64,000 bases of DNA from Mycolicibacterium pyrenivorans (GTDB lineage: Bacteria; Actinomycetota; Actinomycetes; Mycobacteriales; Mycobacteriaceae): contig NZ_JACKSH010000018.1 of the NCBI RefSeq assembly GCF_025821625.1, forward strand, positions 62,001-126,000, in the 5' to 3' direction. The notes below the pieces were generated by a model. The model was given only the letters and a program-made list of their open reading frames with translations. It was not told the DNA's origin and ran no database searches. The translations under genes and the position numbers were made by a program. How positions within the stretch are numbered: position 1 is the first letter of the stretch; each line of letters opens with the position of its first letter. Below are positions 60,049 through 64,000 of the stretch, piece after piece.

Positions 60049-61136
60049 ACATCCCGGCACTGTTCACACCGTCGTCGATGTCGGCGGCCGACCTCGACGC
60101 GCTGACCGTGGGCCGCTCCGACCTGCTGGACACCCTCACGAAACGCATCGGGTCATCGGCCCGCGACGGGTCGCGACCCCACACCCTGCTCGTCGGAAAC
60201 CGCGGCGCGGGCAAGACGCACACCCTTCACGTCGCGTTGGCGCGCGCGCTGTCCGCCGACGCGACCGCCAAGCGTGTTCTGCCCGTGCTCATCTCCGAGG
60301 ACTCGTTGGCAATCAGCTCCTATCTCGACCTGCTCGTCGAGATGGCCCGGGCGATCGGTCCCGAGCTCGGCGAGGAGGCCAGGGCGCTGCGGCGCGCCAG
60401 GGACCCCGTCGGCATCGAGGCCGCGGTGCTCGACGCTGCCGCTGGCCGGACGGTCCTGCTGGCGATCGAGAACCTCGACCGGGTCTTCGACGGAATCGGC
60501 ACCGCAGGACAGGGCAGCCTGCGGGCCTGGGTCGAGACCTCAACGGCGATACTCATTTTCGCGACGACACCGGTGCTGTTCGCAGGCGTCTCGTCGCGAG
60601 ATTATCCCTGGTACGGATCGTTCATGGTCGAGACGCTTCCCGATCTCAGCGTCGACGACGCCGGGACCGTGCTGAGCCGGGCGGCGCAGCGTCGCGGTGC
60701 CGCCGACCTCGTCTCGTTCCTCGAGTCGGACCGGGGCCGTGAACGAATCGCGTCGATCCACAAGCGGGTCGGTGGGACCCCGCGAACGTGGCACCTGTTG
60801 TCCGAGTGCGTCGATGTGCACAGCCTCGACGCGCTGACACCGGCCGTCGAGGCGTTACTGGACCGGCTCGCGCCGTACTACCAGCAACGGCTGTGGCAGC
60901 TGCCCGCAGGCGAGCAACGCCTCGTCGTCGAACTGGCCCGAGGCACAGGCCCGCGTACCGTGTCCGATCTCGCTGAGGCCGTGGGTGTTTCGAGTCAGTC
61001 GGCGTCCACCGCTCTAGGGCGCCTGGCCGCCGATCACTGGGTGACCTCGTCGAAGACCACCGGTGACCGCCGCACCTCCTGGTACGACCTCACCGAGCCG
61101 TTGCTGCGCGACTTCCTGCAGTACCGCGGCAGCTGA
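60045..61136 (+). CDS. P-loop AAA/STAND-like ATPase B with C-terminal winged helix
   Basis: 363 residues. TVGRSDLLDTL box I, Walker A GNRGAGKTHT (G51-T60), Walker B TVLLAIENLDRVFD (E142 to D145, an E-N-L-D variant) and sensor 1 IFATTP are in order. The C-terminal 60 residues form a MarR-like winged helix: QRLVVELARG, VSDLAEAVGVSSQSASTALGRLAA, DRRTSWYDL, here cited in parts. It is probably DNA-binding. GTG overlaps the stop of ATPase A. The pair sits between the thiolase-like gene and sucD and is absent from that position in M. tuberculosis. Defence, replication-initiation-like and signalling roles are all open. Confidence 0.8.
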   Translation: MNIPALFTPSSMSAADLDALTVGRSDLLDTLTKRIGSSARDGSRPHTLLVGNRGAGKTHTLHVALARALSADATAKRVLPVLISEDSLAISSYLDLLVEMARAIGPELGEEARALRRARDPVGIEAAVLDAAAGRTVLLAIENLDRVFDGIGTAGQGSLRAWVETSTAILIFATTPVLFAGVSSRDYPWYGSFMVETLPDLSVDDAGTVLSRAAQRRGAADLVSFLESDRGRERIASIHKRVGGTPRTWHLLSECVDVHSLDALTPAVEALLDRLAPYYQQRLWQLPAGEQRLVVELARGTGPRTVSDLAEAVGVSSQSASTALGRLAADHWVTSSKTTGDRRTSWYDLTEPLLRDFLQYRGS

Positions 61137-61145
61137 CAGGGCCGA

Positions 61146-61203
61146 CGAGCGCGCGCATTTATACGTCTGCGACGGTGTGCCGCTGTACAAACACGCGCGC
61201 TCG
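61146..61203. repeat. 58-base hairpin between ATPase B and sucD
   Basis: CGAGCGCGCG (61146-61155) pairs perfectly with CGCGCGCTCG (61194-61203). It fills the convergent gap between ATPase B and sucD, as the similar element 7777-7833 fills the pmt/arcA gap. Possibly a bidirectional terminator. Confidence 0.55.
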
Positions 61204-61212
61204 CGGTGCGGA

Positions 61213-62118
61213 CTAACTCAGGCTTTCGAAGATCTCCCGGGCCAGCCTTGCGGTCTCCGACGGCGTCTTGCCGACCTTCACACCCGCGGCCTCCAGCGCC
61301 TCCTGCTTGGCGGCGGCGGTGCCCGACGAGCCCGACACGATGGCGCCGGCGTGGCCCATGGTCTTGCCCTCCGGCGCGGTGAAGCCCGCGACATACCCGA
61401 CGACCGGCTTGGAGACGTTGGCCTTGATGTAGTCGGCGGCGCGCTCCTCGGCGTCGCCGCCGATCTCGCCGATCATCACGATTACCTTGGTCTCGGGGTC
61501 CTTCTCGAACGCCTCGATGGCGTCGATGTGGGTGGTGCCGATGACCGGGTCGCCGCCGATGCCGATGGCGGTCGAGAAGCCGAGATCACGCAGCTCGTAC
61601 ATCATCTGGTAGGTCAGTGTGCCGGACTTCGACACCAGCCCGATGGGGCCCTTGCCGGTGATGTTGTTCGGGGTGATGCCGACCAGCGACTCGCCGGGGG
61701 TGATGATGCCGGGGCAGTTCGGTCCGATGATGCGGGTCGTCTCACCCTTGTCGAGGTTGTAGGCCCACGCATACGCGGTGTCCTGCACCGGGATTCCCTC
61801 GGTGATGACGACGAGCAGCGGAATCTCGGCGTCGATGGCCTCGATGATCGCGTCCTTGGAGAAGGCCGGCGGCACGAAGGCGATCGACACGTCGGCGCCG
61901 GTTTCCTTCATCGCCTCGGCGACACTGCCGAACACCGGGAGACGGACCTCTTTGCCTTCTTTGTCCACGTGGGTGACCTCAGTCCCGGCCTTGCGCGCGT
62001 TCACGCCGCCGACGATCTGGGTACCGGCCTTGAGCATCAGCGCGGTGTGCTTGGTGCCCTCGCCGCCGGTGATGCCCTGGACGATGACCTTGGAGTCCTT
62101 GTTCAGAAAAATAGACAT
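61213..62118 (-). CDS. sucD: succinyl-CoA ligase alpha subunit
   Basis: 301 residues, orthologue of Rv0952. CoA-binding Rossmann domain ([25 protein letters not shown]) and the ligase domain with the phosphorylated histidine in [15 protein letters not shown] and the [12 protein letters not shown] loop. It interconverts succinyl-CoA and succinate with ATP/GTP formation in the TCA cycle, as a heteromer with SucC. Transcribed just after sucC with a 23-base gap. Confidence 0.97.
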   Translation of the reverse strand: MSIFLNKDSKVIVQGITGGEGTKHTALMLKAGTQIVGGVNARKAGTEVTHVDKEGKEVRLPVFGSVAEAMKETGADVSIAFVPPAFSKDAIIEAIDAEIPLLVVITEGIPVQDTAYAWAYNLDKGETTRIIGPNCPGIITPGESLVGITPNNITGKGPIGLVSKSGTLTYQMMYELRDLGFSTAIGIGGDPVIGTTHIDAIEAFEKDPETKVIVMIGEIGGDAEERAADYIKANVSKPVVGYVAGFTAPEGKTMGHAGAIVSGSSGTAAAKQEALEAAGVKVGKTPSETARLAREIFESLS

Positions 62119-62141
62119 TGCTGTGTTTCCCCTTAAGTCCG

Positions 62142-63305
62142 CTATTTGTTGGCCAGCTCGGCGGCCTTGTCGGCGCCGGCGTCCATGGTCTCGGCCTGGA
62201 TCACCAGGGGATGGTTGGCCTCGGCGAGGATTCGCCGGCCTTCCTCGACGTTGTTGCCGTCGAGTCGGACGACCAGGGGCTTGTTGGCCTCGTCGCCGAG
62301 GATCTTCAGCGCGTTGACGATGCCGTTGGCCACCGCGTCGCAGGCGGTGATGCCACCGAAGACGTTGACGAACACGCTCTTGACCTGGCTGTCGTGCAGG
62401 ATCACGTCGAGCCCGTTGGCCATCACCTCGGCCGAGGCGCCGCCGCCGATGTCGAGGAAGTTGGCCGGCTTCACCCCGCCGTGCTTCTCGCCGGCGTAGG
62501 CGACGACGTCGAGGGTCGACATGACCAGTCCGGCGCCGTTACCGATGATGCCGACCGCACCGTCGAGCTTGACGTAGTTGAGGTCGTTCTCCTTGGCCTT
62601 GAGCTCCAGCGGATCGGTCGCGTCCTTGTCCTCGAACTCGGCATGCCCGGGCTGGCGGAAGTCGGCGTTGGCGTCGAGTGTGACCTTGCCGTCGAGCGCC
62701 AGGATCTGATTGTCCGGCGTGCGCACCAGCGGGTTGACCTCGACCAGCGTGGCGTCCTCCTTGACGAAGACCTCCCACAGCTTGGCGATGGTCACCGCGG
62801 CGGCGTCGAGCACCTCCGCGGGCAGATGGCCCTGCTCGGCGATCGAGCGGGCGAAGGCCTCGTCGACACCCTTGACGGCGTTCACGGGCACCTTGGCGAG
62901 CCGCTCAGGCTTGGTGGCGGCGACCTCTTCGATCTCCACCCCGCCCTCGACCGAGCACATCGCCAGGTAGGTGCGGTTGGCGCGATCGAGCAGGAAGGAG
63001 ATGTAGTACTCCTCGGCGATGTCGCTGGCCTCGGCGACCAGCAGCTTCTTGACCGTGTGGCCCTTGATATCGAGGCCGAGGATGTTGCTGGCGTGGGTGA
63101 ACGCGTCGTCGGGGGTTGCGGCGTACTTGACGCCGCCGGCCTTGCCGCGGCCGCCGACCTTCACCTGCGCCTTGACCATGACCGGCTTGCCGATCTCCTC
63201 GGCGATCGCCTTGGCGTCTTCGGCGGTGTCGGTGACCCGGCCGGGGGTGGTGGGGACGTTGTGCTTGGCGAACAGCTCTTTCGCCTGGTACTCGAAGAGA
63301 TCCAT
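62142..63305 (-). CDS. sucC: succinyl-CoA ligase beta subunit
   Basis: 387 residues, orthologue of Rv0951. ATP-grasp domain at the N terminus ([36 protein letters not shown]) and a ligase domain at the C terminus (NIFGGI-type sequence, here [10 protein letters not shown]). It binds the nucleotide and completes the enzyme with SucD. Upstream lie a GC hairpin (63353-63360 with 63386-63393) and a CRP-like site. No good Shine-Dalgarno is visible. Confidence 0.97.
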   Translation of the reverse strand: MDLFEYQAKELFAKHNVPTTPGRVTDTAEDAKAIAEEIGKPVMVKAQVKVGGRGKAGGVKYAATPDDAFTHASNILGLDIKGHTVKKLLVAEASDIAEEYYISFLLDRANRTYLAMCSVEGGVEIEEVAATKPERLAKVPVNAVKGVDEAFARSIAEQGHLPAEVLDAAAVTIAKLWEVFVKEDATLVEVNPLVRTPDNQILALDGKVTLDANADFRQPGHAEFEDKDATDPLELKAKENDLNYVKLDGAVGIIGNGAGLVMSTLDVVAYAGEKHGGVKPANFLDIGGGASAEVMANGLDVILHDSQVKSVFVNVFGGITACDAVANGIVNALKILGDEANKPLVVRLDGNNVEEGRRILAEANHPLVIQAETMDAGADKAAELANK

Positions 63306-63474
63306 GGACTCACTGTCTGTCTGTCGTTGTTATCCGCAGTCGCTGCGACTCTCCCGCCCGCCGAAGGTCCACGAAAGTGTTTGTCCGGGCGGGCTCGGGG
63401 GAACTTTATCGACACCAGCGCAAGCCTTTGCCACCGCCCACCACTCATGTGGTGGATCTCACCGCCGGCCGAGT

Positions 63475-63490
63475 CGTGATTCAAATCACA
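63475..63490. promoter_or_regulatory. CRP-like site between sucC and the M23 peptidase gene
   Basis: CGTGATTCAAATCACA matches the CRP consensus (TGTGA, six, TCACA) at nine of ten positions and is itself GTGATT-CA-AATCAC. It is 170 bases from the sucC start and 104 bases from the peptidase start, able to serve either. Confidence 0.55.
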
Positions 63491-63593
63491 ATCCCCGGCG
63501 GAATATCCGCTCGGGTTGCCACTTGCATTGGAATTTGGTTAACGTCCTCTGGTCCAGGTAACGGTCTGATCACGAGGACAAGGACTTTTCAGG

Positions 63594-64000
63594 TTGGCTC
63601 AGCATCGTTCGACTCGTCCCTCTGAGGGATTCTCGGCGAACGCCCGCACCGGAAAAAGCAGCACCCGTCTCGCTGTCGCGGAACCCGGAGCCACCGAAGT
63701 CACCGACATCATTCCGTTCAACGAGTTCGGGGCGATCGGCGATCTCGCCGACCTGGACTTCCTGCCGCACGCCGCGTTCGACCGCGAAGCGCAGGTCATC
63801 CACGCCCCCGAACTCGACGACCTGCACGACACCGACGATCTGGTGCCGCTGCGCCTCGAAGTGCCGACGCAGTTCCGCTCTCAGCCGCGTGAGCAGCGTG
63901 CGGCCACCCGTGCGTACCGCGACAGCCACACCGACGTCAGCGACGGCACCGCAGCCACCGACGTCATCGACATGCGCGGCCGCAAGGGCCTGCACCGCAA
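63594..64000 (+). CDS. M23-type peptidase, N-terminal part (Rv0950c-like; cut by window end)
   Basis: The first 135 residues of a protein in the position of Rv0950c. Translation from TTG 63594 (AAGGAC eight bases upstream) gives a Ser/Thr/Arg-rich start (AQHRSTRPSEGFSANAR), then an acidic Asp/Glu-rich stretch (FGAIGDLADLDFLPH; ELDDLHDTDDLVPL). This pre-domain probably precedes a signal-anchor and the C-terminal LytM/M23 peptidase domain, both beyond the window. Named by synteny to sucC; the catalytic residues are not visible here. Confidence 0.65.
   Translation, partial: MAQHRSTRPSEGFSANARTGKSSTRLAVAEPGATEVTDIIPFNEFGAIGDLADLDFLPHAAFDREAQVIHAPELDDLHDTDDLVPLRLEVPTQFRSQPREQRAATRAYRDSHTDVSDGTAATDVIDMRGRKGLHR

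Overview
The window is high-GC chromosomal DNA from a mycobacterium, most likely a rapidly growing Mycolicibacterium. The evidence is an MspA-type outer-membrane porin, the MprAB/PepD envelope-stress system, MoeA1(Glp)/GlpR, Lsr2, PatA (a cAMP-gated acetyltransferase), many LpqT/DUF5642-type lipoproteins, and a gene order that runs, inverted, along the M. tuberculosis segment Rv0950c to Rv1005c. Between these conserved blocks sit lineage-specific insertions. Gene identities come from recalled family motifs and synteny; no database search was possible.

Layout. (1) 1-4021: two tandem copies of an FAD/NAD oxidoreductase gene translationally coupled to an ECF41-type (SigJ-like) sigma factor, with an ECF41-like promoter between the copies. 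(2) 4066-16414: pabB, rsmI, pmt, arcA/soxR around a shared SoxR palindrome, alkB behind a LexA-like box, envelope lipoproteins, a PE-PPE hydrolase, an LpqT-like lipoprotein, an AroE-like protein coupled to patA, and an lsr2 paralogue. (3) 16524-23299: accessory block with an arylsulfatase, a cupin-SDR-PolD (LigD-primase-like) string, a DosR-type pair (hrp1 and an Acg-like nitroreductase) with two DosR-like boxes, and tRNA-Ala(CGC). (4) 23377-36661: conserved core with glpR, rimJ, moeA1/glp, galU, 5-formyl-THF cyclo-ligase, the Ruc chaperone behind a CIRCE element, a SAF protein, mscL, an MspA-type porin with a long upstream region, moaB, pepD, mprB, mprA and rpmF. (5) 36870-45415: a six-gene, stop/start-overlapping acyl-CoA catabolic operon (AtuA-like, FadE13, AccD2, AccA2, FadE12, EchA7). 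(6) 45468-55311: a DUF1707 protein, a VWA/AAA pair, an AbiEi/DUF559 nuclease-like gene flanked by inverted repeats, purH, purN, perM and an Rv0954-like protein. (7) 55720-61136: insertion relative to M. tuberculosis containing an F420-dependent oxidoreductase, a secreted protein, a thiolase-like protein without the usual cysteine, and two overlapping P-loop ATPase genes. (8) 61213-64000: sucD, sucC and the start of an M23 peptidase gene.

The most unusual signal is a family of short tandem repeats (29-33 bp) at four gene junctions (14855-14939, 35663-35731, 45468-45631, 58650-58770). Each unit is a start-to-stop minicistron of about 10-15 codons whose stop overlaps the next start, linking the flanking genes as MIRUs do, but with units less than half the classic MIRU length and encoding similar basic peptides. 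The second is the ATPase pair at 58888-61136, with its own operator-like palindrome and a leaderless start. Several regulatory sites (SoxR, LexA, DosR, CIRCE, CRP-like, KstR-like, ECF41) could be read directly. No CRISPR array, insertion sequence or rRNA was seen.
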